Shown here: positions 36,388 to 44,529 of the stretch, one piece after another
How the letters are laid out: each line of letters starts with the position of its first letter
How positions within the stretch are numbered: the first letter of the stretch is position 1
Assembly (NCBI RefSeq): GCF_034044715.1
Contig: NZ_JAXCLW010000002.1
Coordinates: 248,001 to 312,000, forward strand
Reading direction: 5' to 3'
DNA: 64,000 nt
Origin: Dongia_B soli
Lineage (GTDB): Bacteria > Pseudomonadota > Alphaproteobacteria > Dongiales > Dongiaceae
Notes under the pieces: model-generated
What the model saw: the letters and a program-made list of their open reading frames with translations, nothing else
What the model was told of the DNA's origin: nothing
The model's database searches: none
Program-made: the position numbers and the translations under genes

Positions 36388-36870
36388 ATGCACGATTCAT
36401 TCAAACTGGATCCGTTTGACTGGAAGCTGTTGGCTGCGCTGCAGGAAAATGCCGCAGCCACAAATGCCGAATTGTCAGATCGGATCGGATTGTCGGCCTC
36501 TCAGGTGTCGCGTCGTCGCCAAGCCTTGGAGGAGGGCGGTCTTATTCGCCGCTATCGGGCTTTGCTCGACCGCGAACGACTTGGTATGTCCGTTCTCGTC
36601 TTTGTCCACGTCACCATGGCGACGCATTCGCCGGATAATGCAAGCCGGTTTCGTCAACTGGTTCTCGATCGCCGAGAGATACTTGAGGCTTATGCCCTGA
36701 CCGGCGATTCCGATTATGTCCTCAAGGTTGTTGTGGCCAGTCTCAAGGAACTGTCGGATCTGATCAACGATGTCCTGTTACCGCATCAATCGATTGATCG
36801 CTTACGTTCGGAGGTCGTATTGGACGTCCTGAAAGAAGAAGGCAACCTGCCAATGCCGTTATCGGATTGA
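36388..36870 (+). CDS. Lrp/AsnC-family regulator next to hppD
   Basis: A 160-residue Lrp/AsnC protein with a winged helix (LDPFDWKLLAALQENAA, LSDRIGLSASQVSRRRQAL) and an RAM domain. I start at the ATG at 36388, where similarity begins; in-frame GTG (36328) and ATG (36334) codons would add a Cys- and aromatic-rich stretch lying across the apparent promoter. It is divergent from the hppD operon and convergent with another Lrp gene whose stop is 4 bases away. Likely role: local control of homogentisate-pathway genes by tyrosine, phenylalanine or their oxoacids (inference). Confidence 0.87.
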   Translation: MHDSFKLDPFDWKLLAALQENAAATNAELSDRIGLSASQVSRRRQALEEGGLIRRYRALLDRERLGMSVLVFVHVTMATHSPDNASRFRQLVLDRREILEAYALTGDSDYVLKVVVASLKELSDLINDVLLPHQSIDRLRSEVVLDVLKEEGNLPMPLSD

Positions 36871-36874
36871 CTGG

Positions 36875-37360
36875 CTATTCCGTGACGGCGGTGATGGGGA
36901 TCGCCGACTTTTCCTTTAGAATCGAAAACACGATGCTGGAATGGGATTCACGGACCCCCGGCATGCGCAACAAGGTTTTGACGGCGAATTCACTCAAGGC
37001 ATCGAGATCGCTTGTCATCACATGCAGGAGAAAGTCCGTGTCGCCTGTCATCGCATAACAGGCAACGACTTCAGGCTGACGCAGGATGGCATGCTCGAAA
37101 TCTTCCACCGTCTTTTCCGCGTGGTCACTGAGGCGTACCTGGATGAAGGCCTGGAAGGCACAGCCAACTTTTTTCGGATCAAGATCGGCCCGATATCCTC
37201 GGATGACGCCGTCGCTTTCCAGCCGCTTGATCCGTCGCAAGCAGGGCGTCACTGAAAGGCCGACTTCCTCGGCCAATTGGACGACCGACATGCGGCCGTC
37301 CCGCTGCAGATTATGGAGGATTTTGAGATCGATGGAATCAATTGCCTGAGCAGATTTCAT
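36875..37360 (-). CDS. Lrp/AsnC-family regulator next to phhA
   Basis: A 161-residue Lrp/AsnC protein: N-terminal IDLKILHNLQRDGRM and LAEEVGLSVTPCLRRIKRL winged helix, then an RAM domain with CYAMTGDTDFLLHVM, the usual effector-pocket region. It is divergent from phhA with an AT-rich 123-base spacer holding a TACCAA/TTGGTA inverted repeat. It probably controls phenylalanine hydroxylase and itself. It differs clearly from the other two Lrp proteins in this region, so it is not a recent tandem copy. Confidence 0.9.
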   Translation of the reverse strand: MKSAQAIDSIDLKILHNLQRDGRMSVVQLAEEVGLSVTPCLRRIKRLESDGVIRGYRADLDPKKVGCAFQAFIQVRLSDHAEKTVEDFEHAILRQPEVVACYAMTGDTDFLLHVMTSDLDALSEFAVKTLLRMPGVRESHSSIVFSILKEKSAIPITAVTE

Positions 37361-37389
37361 CTAAGACTCCTGCCTAGATTGGCAGATTA

Positions 37390-37424
37390 TACCAAAAATA
37401 ATCGTTTGCCGCCGCGAATTGGTA
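37390..37424. promoter_or_regulatory. TACCAA/TTGGTA inverted repeat upstream of phhA
   Basis: TACCAA (37390-37395) and TTGGTA (37419-37424) face each other across an AT-rich spacer in the lrp-phhA divergent region. Plausible Lrp-type operator pair. Confidence 0.4.
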
Positions 37425-37483
37425 ATAAAAACTCCGTCTCCCCTGCCAAAATAGGAGCTGGTGAATAAGACAGGACGGCCTTC

Positions 37484-38383
37484 ATGTCAGACGCCCAGCA
37501 ATCCGCGGTGCTGCCGCACAAAGAAATATCACAAGCCGCCATTTCAAACATGCCGGTCACGGGTCTGCGTGGCGACTATACGCATATGCGTGCAGACTAC
37601 ACGACGGATCAAAGCTGGCGCGATTACACCGCTGCCGAACATCAATTGTGGCAGCGCCTGTATGAGCGCCAAGTGCGTATTGCCAAGCGCTATGCTGCAG
37701 ATTCCTTTCTAGCCGGACTGATTCATTTAAATATGCCGATGGACCGCATTCCCCGCTTCGATCAGGCGAGCGAGGTCATTCATCGTCGAACGCGATGGCA
37801 AATTGTCGCCGTGCCGGGACTGATACCGGATGATGTTTTCTTTGCGCATTTGTCGAAGCGACAATTTCCCGTCACGGTCTGGCTGCGCAAGCCCGAAGAG
37901 ATGGATTACTTGGTGGAACCGGATGTGTTTCACGATTTCTTCGGCCATGTGCCGTTGTTGACGCAGCCCGTTTTTGCCGACTACCTGCAGGAATATGGCC
38001 GCAAAGGAGCAGAGGCATTGGAGTTAAATGCCACCAAGCTGCTCGCCAGGCTGTTCTGGTATATGGTCGAGTTCGGCCTGATCAAATCCCCCGATGGGAT
38101 CAAGGCATATGGAGCCGGCATGTTATCTTCCGCGACCGAAACCGCCTATAGCGTCGATAGCGAGATACCTAATCGCATCATGTTCCGGCTGGAGCGCGTG
38201 ATGCAAACGGACTATCGAATTGACAGCTTTCAGTCCACTTATTTTGTTTTAGAGCGTTTTGACGACTTGTTCAACGCCATGCGGCAGCCTTTCGCGCCGA
38301 TCTATCACGCAATTTCGGGCAGCGCGATTTCAGCGGATGAAATCGTCGAGACCGATGTTGTGGTGCATGCAGGGAAACGATGA
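37484..38383 (+). CDS. phhA: Phenylalanine 4-hydroxylase
   Basis: A 299-residue pterin-dependent aromatic amino acid hydroxylase of the short bacterial type, making tyrosine from phenylalanine. Iron ligands are the two His of HDFFGHVPLL and a downstream Glu in FWYMVEFGLI; the pterin-site region IPRFDQASEVIHRRTRWQIVAVPGLIP is present. No N-terminal regulatory ACT domain, as usual in bacteria. Together with hppD, hmgA, maiA and fahA it completes the route from phenylalanine to fumarate and acetoacetate except for the aminotransferase. The 3' end converges on an acyltransferase gene 17 bases away. Confidence 0.96.
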   Translation: MSDAQQSAVLPHKEISQAAISNMPVTGLRGDYTHMRADYTTDQSWRDYTAAEHQLWQRLYERQVRIAKRYAADSFLAGLIHLNMPMDRIPRFDQASEVIHRRTRWQIVAVPGLIPDDVFFAHLSKRQFPVTVWLRKPEEMDYLVEPDVFHDFFGHVPLLTQPVFADYLQEYGRKGAEALELNATKLLARLFWYMVEFGLIKSPDGIKAYGAGMLSSATETAYSVDSEIPNRIMFRLERVMQTDYRIDSFQSTYFVLERFDDLFNAMRQPFAPIYHAISGSAISADEIVETDVVVHAGKR

Positions 38384-38400
38384 AGACGGATGTCTCGTCA

Positions 38401-38949
38401 CTAGCAAGCTTTTGATTGCCGCCAATCCCGGTCGCGAATCTTCCGTGCCGGATTTCCGGCGACAATCGTATAAGGTTCCACATTCTTTGTGACGACGCTG
38501 CCGGCAGCGACGACTGCGCCGTCACCAATCGTGACGCCGGGGAGGATGATCGAGCTGGCGCCGATCCAGACTTCAGACCCGATTGAGACGGGCGCGTAGT
38601 CCCGCCCGGACTCGAAGATCGAGCCGCCATCGGGCGGAACACGATGATTGGAAGAATGGATTTGCGTGCGATAGCCGATCAGTGTGCGATTGCCGATCGT
38701 CACGCCACCCGCCGTTCCAATCAATACATCGAGCGCGAAATTGACGTCATCGCCGACGACAAGGTTGCGTCCAGGCGTGATCCATACACCAGGATAGAAA
38801 CTGGGGCGCTTCCCGATATGAGCACCGACAGAGCGGAGAAAGAACGCTTTGACGCAGTCCAGGAAACGATATCGCGGCAGGGCGAAGAGGATCCGCATGG
38901 CCATTTCGTAGCCAATCATCAGGTGCCAGTGAACGAAACCGCTACTCAT
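38401..38949 (-). CDS. Left-handed beta-helix (hexapeptide) O-acyltransferase
   Basis: A 182-residue acyltransferase of the maltose/nodulation-type hexapeptide family. Repeats of the form [LIV]-G-x4 run from about residue 70 to the end (GDDVNFALDVLIGTAGGVTIGNRTLIGYRTQI, WIGASSIILPGVTIGDGAVVAAGSVVTK). The SSNH stretch resembles the catalytic His region of the family, and the end is AGNPARKIRDR. The ATG at 38949 has AGAAGG 8 bases upstream; a GTG at 39030 is an alternative start. Near the polysaccharide cluster, so it may acetylate a sugar precursor or lipid-linked glycan (inference). Confidence 0.82.
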   Translation of the reverse strand: MSSGFVHWHLMIGYEMAMRILFALPRYRFLDCVKAFFLRSVGAHIGKRPSFYPGVWITPGRNLVVGDDVNFALDVLIGTAGGVTIGNRTLIGYRTQIHSSNHRVPPDGGSIFESGRDYAPVSIGSEVWIGASSIILPGVTIGDGAVVAAGSVVTKNVEPYTIVAGNPARKIRDRDWRQSKAC

Positions 38950-39250
38950 GGCGAATACCTTCTCGTTTTGCTGCGCTATGTGACAAATCATGTCCAATAA
39001 ATTGAAGAGAAGCACATCCCGCTCTATCACTGGAAAGCGGCGGGAATTCCTCTAGATTTCTGACTGCAATCCTTCTTTCAAGTCCCATTGGACGTCATTC
39101 CTAGCTCGCTGCGTTGGTAAGCAATTCCATTTGAATTCTGGACGGTGTGTCGTGCGATTGAAAGGAAACTAGTGGATGTCAGAGCATGCCAGGAGAGCGA
39201 CGCAACGAGGCGCGACTGCCGAGTATGCGATGCAAGGATTAACAGTGGCT
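38950..39250. other. Intergenic region between acyltransferase and secreted-protein gene
   Basis: About 300 bases without a supported gene. A plus-strand reading frame beginning 39176 (after AAAGGAAA) extends antisense into the next gene and shows no family similarity, so I do not call it. Promoter for the acyltransferase presumably lies here; no clear hexamers or terminator were seen. Confidence 0.3.
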
Positions 39251-40147
39251 TTAAATCGTCCTCTTATAGCCCCGCATAACATCATCAAAGAAGTCGTACC
39301 AAAGAATTTGCTGATAATTGACACCACAACCAAACGATGCGCCGAGTTCGTGAGCGAGAGCCATATTCGATTTCACCTTATCGACCTCGTTCGGGTTCTT
39401 GATCTCCAGCTGGAATAGATTGATTTCGGGCTTCGTGTGTTGCGGGAAAGGCTTGATCTCCTCTCTCGCCTTCGATGGCCGATTTTCCAGCATCTCTCCA
39501 TTGAGTCCAGGGAAGTCGTAGCTGGAATTGCCGATCAGGATGGTATTCGGCAAAGCCTGCCTGACTTTCAAGATTGCTTCCCGTAATGCCGCCAACATTT
39601 CTTCCCTGACTTCGGCATCCGGATGGGCCGCACGGTAGATCGTGCATTGATCGAGCAGCAAGCCGTCATAGGGATAGGACTCCATCACGATCTGACAGGC
39701 TTCCACCAGAGCTGTCTGAAAACTCGGCTTGCGTGGGTCGAAGATGTACCGCCGCTTGCTGGCGGGTCCGGTTGCGGAGAGAACGCCATCGGGGCGCACG
39801 CACCAGGCATCTTTCACCTTCGACATGTGAGCATGGCCGGGCCCCGGAACCGTGGTCTGATCGATGACGTCATGATAACCCAACATGATGATATCGGGAT
39901 TAATCGATTTGATCGTGTCGCGCCATTTGACCGACAGGCGATCAGTAGCCTGCGAAACAAGCGTCAACGGATAGCGTGCAATCGTTTTCTCTTGGCCGGC
40001 CTGGGCAGGGATTTTCGGAGTGACATATGCAACGCAATAAAGCGGAGGAACCTGGAAGTCGGGGCCGCTAAGGACCTTTGCGAAAGCGCGCGGCGACAGC
40101 AGGGTGCTTGTCGCTGCGAGGAGTGCTGTCCGTCGACTAATCAACAT
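39251..40147 (-). CDS. Secreted protein of unknown function, possible TIM-barrel glycosidase-like fold
   Basis: A 298-residue protein with a signal peptide (MLISRRTALLAATSTLLSPRAFA). The body has alternating hydrophobic strands and acidic positions (INPDIIMLGYHDVID, YPYDGLLLDQCTI, LPNTILIGNSSYDFPG) of the sort seen in putative extracellular glycoside-hydrolase-like barrels such as the GHL-type families. I cannot assign a named family with confidence, and no catalytic pair is certain. Position at the edge of the exopolysaccharide cluster suggests a role on secreted glycan. The two Arg after MLIS could make it a weak Tat-like leader. Confidence 0.6.
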   Translation of the reverse strand: MLISRRTALLAATSTLLSPRAFAKVLSGPDFQVPPLYCVAYVTPKIPAQAGQEKTIARYPLTLVSQATDRLSVKWRDTIKSINPDIIMLGYHDVIDQTTVPGPGHAHMSKVKDAWCVRPDGVLSATGPASKRRYIFDPRKPSFQTALVEACQIVMESYPYDGLLLDQCTIYRAAHPDAEVREEMLAALREAILKVRQALPNTILIGNSSYDFPGLNGEMLENRPSKAREEIKPFPQHTKPEINLFQLEIKNPNEVDKVKSNMALAHELGASFGCGVNYQQILWYDFFDDVMRGYKRTI

Positions 40148-40521
40148 GACGAACCTTTCTCAAAGCCTAGAGGTTTCGTTGGTCACCGTCGGCATTCTTG
40201 GCAACATCGACCGTCGCCTGCGAGCGGTCGCGACGCGCTCAGCATTATTAGAGGAAACAACGCTCGCGTTGCACTGTCCATCCCTCTTGCTCGCGCTTTC
40301 GTGATCTCTCACAGCTCGCAAGCGCACGCTGCCGTAGAACAAATCCCCGGACCTTACATGCGAATGTAAATGATACTGCCGTATTTGAATCAAAGCTTAG
40401 GTGAGTCAGGGCGGATATAACCGAATATAATATGCTGGTTGTAGATCAGGCTTGCCGTCGAAGGCGTCTTCGCTAAAATCGCCACCGCTTTGGGGGCGAA
40501 GCATCGGCTGTTTATCGCAGA
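40148..40521. other. Divergent intergenic region with operator-like palindrome
   Basis: About 375 bases with no supported gene between the secreted-protein gene and the methyltransferase gene. TTACAT-GCGA-ATGTAA (40354-40369) is a perfect palindrome with 6-bp arms. A TATAAT hexamer at 40427-40432 could serve the plus-strand methyltransferase-wzx pair, but no convincing -35 lies 17 bases upstream. Confidence 0.45.
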
Positions 40522-41310
40522 ATGGTCGTGGTGATGCGCGAAAGCGGCAGAATGATAAAGTGGCTGGATGACGTCCTGTATCCGGGCGTTCCAGACAATT
40601 GGGATGATCGTATTTTTCGCGATCTCATCATCGAAGCGCTTCAGCCGAACGATTGCATCCTCGATTTGGGCGCGGGTGCAGGGATCGTCGAGGCGATGCG
40701 ATTTCGCGGTTTGGCGAAGCGGGTTTGCGGAATCGATCCGGACCCTCGCGTGCTTGAAAACCCGCATCTCGATGAAGCTAAGATTGCGACCGGGCACAGC
40801 ATTCCTTATCCGGATGAGTATTTCGATCTGGTCTTCGCGGACAACGTCGCGGAACATCTGGAGCGCCCTAAGGAGGTCTTGCGCGAAGTGCATCGCATCT
40901 TGAAGCCAAATGGAAAATTTCTGTTCAAAACACCCAACCGGACGCACTACGTCACGATGCTGGCTCGCCTCACGCCATTGGAGTTTCATCAGTTCTTCAA
41001 CCGGCTCCGTGGCCGCGAAAGCATCGATACCTTTCCGACATGCTATTTGTTGAACAGCCCGTCACAAATTCGTCAACTGGCGCGCCAGATCGGCTTCGAA
41101 ATCGCCACCATCAAGCTTCTCGAAGGGCGGCCCGAATATCTTCGACTGTTTCTTCCGGCCTATGTCTTCGGTTGGATTTACGAGCGCACGGTCAATTCGG
41201 CGGAGATATTCAGCTTCCTGCGCGTTTTGCTGATCGCTAATCTGGTCAAGAAATCACCACAGTTAGCGCTTCAAGATAAGCAGCAATTTCCTTCAACTGA
41301 TGGAAAGTAA
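40522..41310 (+). CDS. Class I SAM-dependent methyltransferase
   Basis: A 262-residue methyltransferase with motif I ILDLGAGAGIVE, motif II VCGIDPDPRVL, motif IV LVFADNVAEHLERP and post-motif ILKPNGKFLFKTPN, as in UbiE-like small-molecule and sugar methyltransferases. It ends 2 bases before the flippase gene, so the two form an operon. Likely methylates a polysaccharide precursor or lipid carrier intermediate (inference). The start is uncertain among ATGs at 40522, 40534 and 40552; no strong ribosome binding site decides it. Confidence 0.85.
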   Translation: MVVVMRESGRMIKWLDDVLYPGVPDNWDDRIFRDLIIEALQPNDCILDLGAGAGIVEAMRFRGLAKRVCGIDPDPRVLENPHLDEAKIATGHSIPYPDEYFDLVFADNVAEHLERPKEVLREVHRILKPNGKFLFKTPNRTHYVTMLARLTPLEFHQFFNRLRGRESIDTFPTCYLLNSPSQIRQLARQIGFEIATIKLLEGRPEYLRLFLPAYVFGWIYERTVNSAEIFSFLRVLLIANLVKKSPQLALQDKQQFPSTDGK

Positions 41311-41312
41311 TA

Positions 41313-42602
41313 ATGGCAAGTCTAAAACGAAATGTGGGCTGGACGTTGGCGGGCAATGTCTTCTATTCGGGCTGCCAATGGGCCATCCTCATGGTTCTTG
41401 CCAAGCTTTCCTCTGCCAGTACTGTGGGGTTGTTCTCGCTTGCATTGGCTGTGACGAGTCCGGTTCTGTCGCTCTCGAATTGCCAGCTCCGTACCATTCA
41501 GGCGGCAGATGCGCGCGGCCGTTTCTCTTTTCCGATCTATTTCGGCTTCCGTCTGATCTGCACGAGCCTTGCCCTGATCGCCATCGCCGTCATTGCGGTT
41601 TACACGCGAAGCGATGAGCTTGGCATGGCGGTCATCTTCGCCGTAGGGCTGTTCAAGGCCGCCGAATCGATCTCCGACATCGTCTATGGATTTCTGCAAA
41701 AGCACGAAAACATGCGGATCATTTCCCAATCCATGATGATAAAGGGAATCCTGGCGATCTGCGGCATCGCTGCTGGCCAGCTGATCTTCGACTCGCTCCT
41801 CGCGGGGGCGTTACTGATCTTCGCCGGTTGGACGCTCCTGCTGTTGATCTACGATTTGCCCCAGGCGCGGAAGTTGGTGCAACGGGAAGGGCTTTCTGCG
41901 CGGGAAGGATTGATGCCGCATTTCTCGACCGGCCAGTTCCGGCAGGTCTTCACGCTTGCGATTCCCATGGCGCTGGTACTCATGGCCAACACTCTGGCCG
42001 TCAACACGCCGCGTTATGCCTTGGCGCACTGGGCGGGTGATGCGGAACTCGGATATTTTGCCAGCATCGCCTATCTGATTGTCGCCCTTAATCTTGTAAC
42101 CACGGCGATCAACAATACCATTCTGCCCCGCTTTGCCGTCTACCATATGACCGATACGAAGAAGTTCATTCGACTGATGACAGTCGGCCTGGCCTTCATC
42201 TGGGGCATCGGCCTGCTGGCGGTCCTGGTAACCTTCTTCGCCGGTCCGCTGATTTTGCGGCTTCTCTATACGCCGGCTTACAGCGCCTATGCGCCGCTTC
42301 TCGTCTTGATGATGATCGTCGGCTGCATGTTGAATTCCTCGGCACTTTTCGGAACCGCGGTGACGGCGGCCCAGAGTTACTGGCCGCAAACGCTGAATGC
42401 ATTGCTGTTTCTGGCCGTGGCGGCAGGCGCTTCGCTCGTGTTGGTGCCAAAAAGTGGGGCCTATGGCGCGGCGGAAGCGCTCCTGCTCGCCTCAGCGGTG
42501 CAAATGCTGGCCTTTGCTATGACAACGATAAGGATGTGTCGGCGGATGCCGGCAAATGGCCAATCATCGAAGGAACCGATTTCGGAGCCGGCTGCGCAGT
42601 GA
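41313..42602 (+). CDS. wzx: Wzx-type polysaccharide flippase
   Basis: A 429-residue multi-pass inner-membrane protein of the MATE/MOP flippase family, about 12 hydrophobic segments (for example WAILMVLAKLSSASTVGLFSLALAV, LICTSLALIAIAVIAVY, AIPMALVLMANTLAV, LLVLMMIVGCMLNSSALF). The N-terminus LKRNVGWTLAGNVFYSGCQW is typical of O-antigen/EPS flippases. It should move the undecaprenyl-linked repeat unit across the inner membrane. Its last 86 bases overlap the 3' end of the convergent asnB-like gene, which is unusually long. Confidence 0.9.
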   Translation: MASLKRNVGWTLAGNVFYSGCQWAILMVLAKLSSASTVGLFSLALAVTSPVLSLSNCQLRTIQAADARGRFSFPIYFGFRLICTSLALIAIAVIAVYTRSDELGMAVIFAVGLFKAAESISDIVYGFLQKHENMRIISQSMMIKGILAICGIAAGQLIFDSLLAGALLIFAGWTLLLLIYDLPQARKLVQREGLSAREGLMPHFSTGQFRQVFTLAIPMALVLMANTLAVNTPRYALAHWAGDAELGYFASIAYLIVALNLVTTAINNTILPRFAVYHMTDTKKFIRLMTVGLAFIWGIGLLAVLVTFFAGPLILRLLYTPAYSAYAPLLVLMMIVGCMLNSSALFGTAVTAAQSYWPQTLNALLFLAVAAGASLVLVPKSGAYGAAEALLLASAVQMLAFAMTTIRMCRRMPANGQSSKEPISEPAAQ

Positions 42603-44511
42603 TCCAGGCTTGCAGCATCAGAACTTGCCATAGCTGCTGATGCCAGTTGGCCGCGCCATTGCGATGCTCCTGCCATAGCTGGCGCACAACCTTGACATCC
42701 ACCAAGCCAGCGCTTTTCAGGGCGGAATCTGAGAGGAGATCGCCCGCCCAATCGCGCAAACCGTCGCGCAGCCATTCCGTGATCGGTACGCCGAATCCGG
42801 ATTTTGGTCTTTCGGTTATGTGGCGGGGCACATACTTCTCCAGCAGGCGTCGCAGGATGATCTTGCCTTGGGAGGCGCCGGTTTTCATTTCCAAAGGCAG
42901 CCGCCAGCCGAATTCGATGATCCGGTGATCAAGCAGTGGCTCCCGCGCCTCCAGGCTTACCGACATGCTGGCGCGATCGAGCTTCGTCAGCACATCGTCA
43001 GGCAAATAATGGGTCAAATCATCAAGCATCATAAGATGATCCAACGGCATTTGATGAAGATCAGGTTGGTTCAGACGCACCCAGTCGGCATTGCTCCTGG
43101 TGCTACCACCCAAACCCCGCCACTGGTCGATATAGCTTCGATAAAAATCAAATGCGCTTTTCTCCCGCAGCGGGGCTAGCCGGGACGCCATCTTCAGCAG
43201 CGAAACAGGTTTGGCCGCGGCACCGGCAGGGAGCACGGAGGCGGCGTATCTCGCAGCGCGCGACATGCCTGTGCAAAGAGGCGAGCGAATATCCGGGTGG
43301 AGCAAAGACAGGCGGGACCAACTCGTCTTGGAACGCCGATATCGCTCATAGCCACTGAAGATCTCGTCGCCGCCGTCCCCAGAGAGCGAAACGGTGACGT
43401 CCTGTCTTGCCAAGCGACTCACCAGGTAGGTTGGGATTTGCGAAGAATCGGCAAAGGGCTCATCGAAGATATCGGGCAGGGACGGAATGATCGCCAGTGC
43501 GTCCTGCGGCCGAACGACCAGCTCTGTATGCTGTGTGCCAAGATGTGCGGCGACGAGGGCGGCATGCTGCGCTTCATTATAAGATTCTTCTTCGAAGCCG
43601 ATAGCAAAGGTACGGATCGGCGCAGAACTTAGTTTTTGCATGATCGAGACAACGATCGACGAATCGATCCCGCCAGACAGGAAGGCGCCGATCGGCACAT
43701 CGGCTATCATGCGCAGTTGAATCGCGTCATGCAGCAGGTCGTCCAGTTCGTCGATGGCAGCCGGAAGATCACCTTTGAAGGGGTTTTTCTTGCCCGCGAT
43801 TGCACTATCGGCAGCCGACCAATAGGGCGCTACGGTCGGTGCCATATGCTTTTCGGCATTCGCCCCGGTCAGCTGAGCGATGTGACCTGGCGGCAATTTG
43901 TGGAAGGTGGTGTAAATCGATCGGGGTGCAGGGATGAAGCCGCCGCGCAGGTAATCCGAAACGGCCTGTTGATCGATCGTCGCGCTGAAACCCGGGAGCG
44001 CTTGCAGAGCCTTCAGCTCCGATCCAAAGAGGAACGTATTGCCCGTCCAGCCGTAATAGAGCGGCTTGACGCCAATGCGGTCCCGCGCCAGGAACAGTTT
44101 GCGTTCGTGACGATCCCAGAGCGCAAAAGCAAACATGCCGATTGTCGCTTTAACAGCTCGTTCCACGCCCCAGGCTTCAATCGCCGCCAGCAGAACCTCG
44201 GTATCCGAATGGCCTTGCCAGGCATGAGCATGATCGCCCAATTGAGTGCGGATCTGGCGGAAATTGTAGATTTCGCCATTGAAGACGATGACATACCGGC
44301 CGCTATGCGACGTCATGGGCTGACGGCCGCCCGGTGACAAGTCAAGGATAGCTAACCGACGAAAGGAAAGGCCGATTCCGGCATTCGGATCGTACCAGAT
44401 CTGGCCGTCATCCGGTCCACGATGCCTGATCGCATCGCCCATACGGCGTAACGGCCCGGCCCAATTGTCCGGCGAGCGGTCTGACTGAAGAATTCCGGCA
44501 AAGCCACACAT
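42517..44511 (-). CDS. asnB: AsnB-type glutamine-dependent amidotransferase of the polysaccharide cluster
   Basis: A 664-residue asparagine-synthetase-like enzyme. The class II glutaminase domain starts with the catalytic Cys2 (MCGFAGILQ), followed by SGRYVIVFNGEIYNF. The ATP-pyrophosphatase domain has the loop FLSGGIDSSIV at about residues 277-287, and DEPFADSSQIPTYLV and LSGDGGDEIFSGYERY. In polysaccharide loci such proteins amidate or aminate sugar carboxyls (for example the uronic acid of ManNAcA), rather than make asparagine; this is inference from context. The C-terminus overlaps the convergent wzx by 86 bases. Confidence 0.9.
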   Translation of the reverse strand: MCGFAGILQSDRSPDNWAGPLRRMGDAIRHRGPDDGQIWYDPNAGIGLSFRRLAILDLSPGGRQPMTSHSGRYVIVFNGEIYNFRQIRTQLGDHAHAWQGHSDTEVLLAAIEAWGVERAVKATIGMFAFALWDRHERKLFLARDRIGVKPLYYGWTGNTFLFGSELKALQALPGFSATIDQQAVSDYLRGGFIPAPRSIYTTFHKLPPGHIAQLTGANAEKHMAPTVAPYWSAADSAIAGKKNPFKGDLPAAIDELDDLLHDAIQLRMIADVPIGAFLSGGIDSSIVVSIMQKLSSAPIRTFAIGFEEESYNEAQHAALVAAHLGTQHTELVVRPQDALAIIPSLPDIFDEPFADSSQIPTYLVSRLARQDVTVSLSGDGGDEIFSGYERYRRSKTSWSRLSLLHPDIRSPLCTGMSRAARYAASVLPAGAAAKPVSLLKMASRLAPLREKSAFDFYRSYIDQWRGLGGSTRSNADWVRLNQPDLHQMPLDHLMMLDDLTHYLPDDVLTKLDRASMSVSLEAREPLLDHRIIEFGWRLPLEMKTGASQGKIILRRLLEKYVPRHITERPKSGFGVPITEWLRDGLRDWAGDLLSDSALKSAGLVDVKVVRQLWQEHRNGAANWHQQLWQVLMLQAWITAQPAPKSVPSMIGHLPASADTSLSLS

Positions 44512-44529
44512 ATAGTCTATCCGTTCATT

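Noticed and set aside
39176..39418. 80-codon plus-strand frame after AAAGGAAA
   Set aside because: Most of it is antisense to the 3' end of the secreted-protein gene, whose coding sense is clear; composition looks like a shadow frame.
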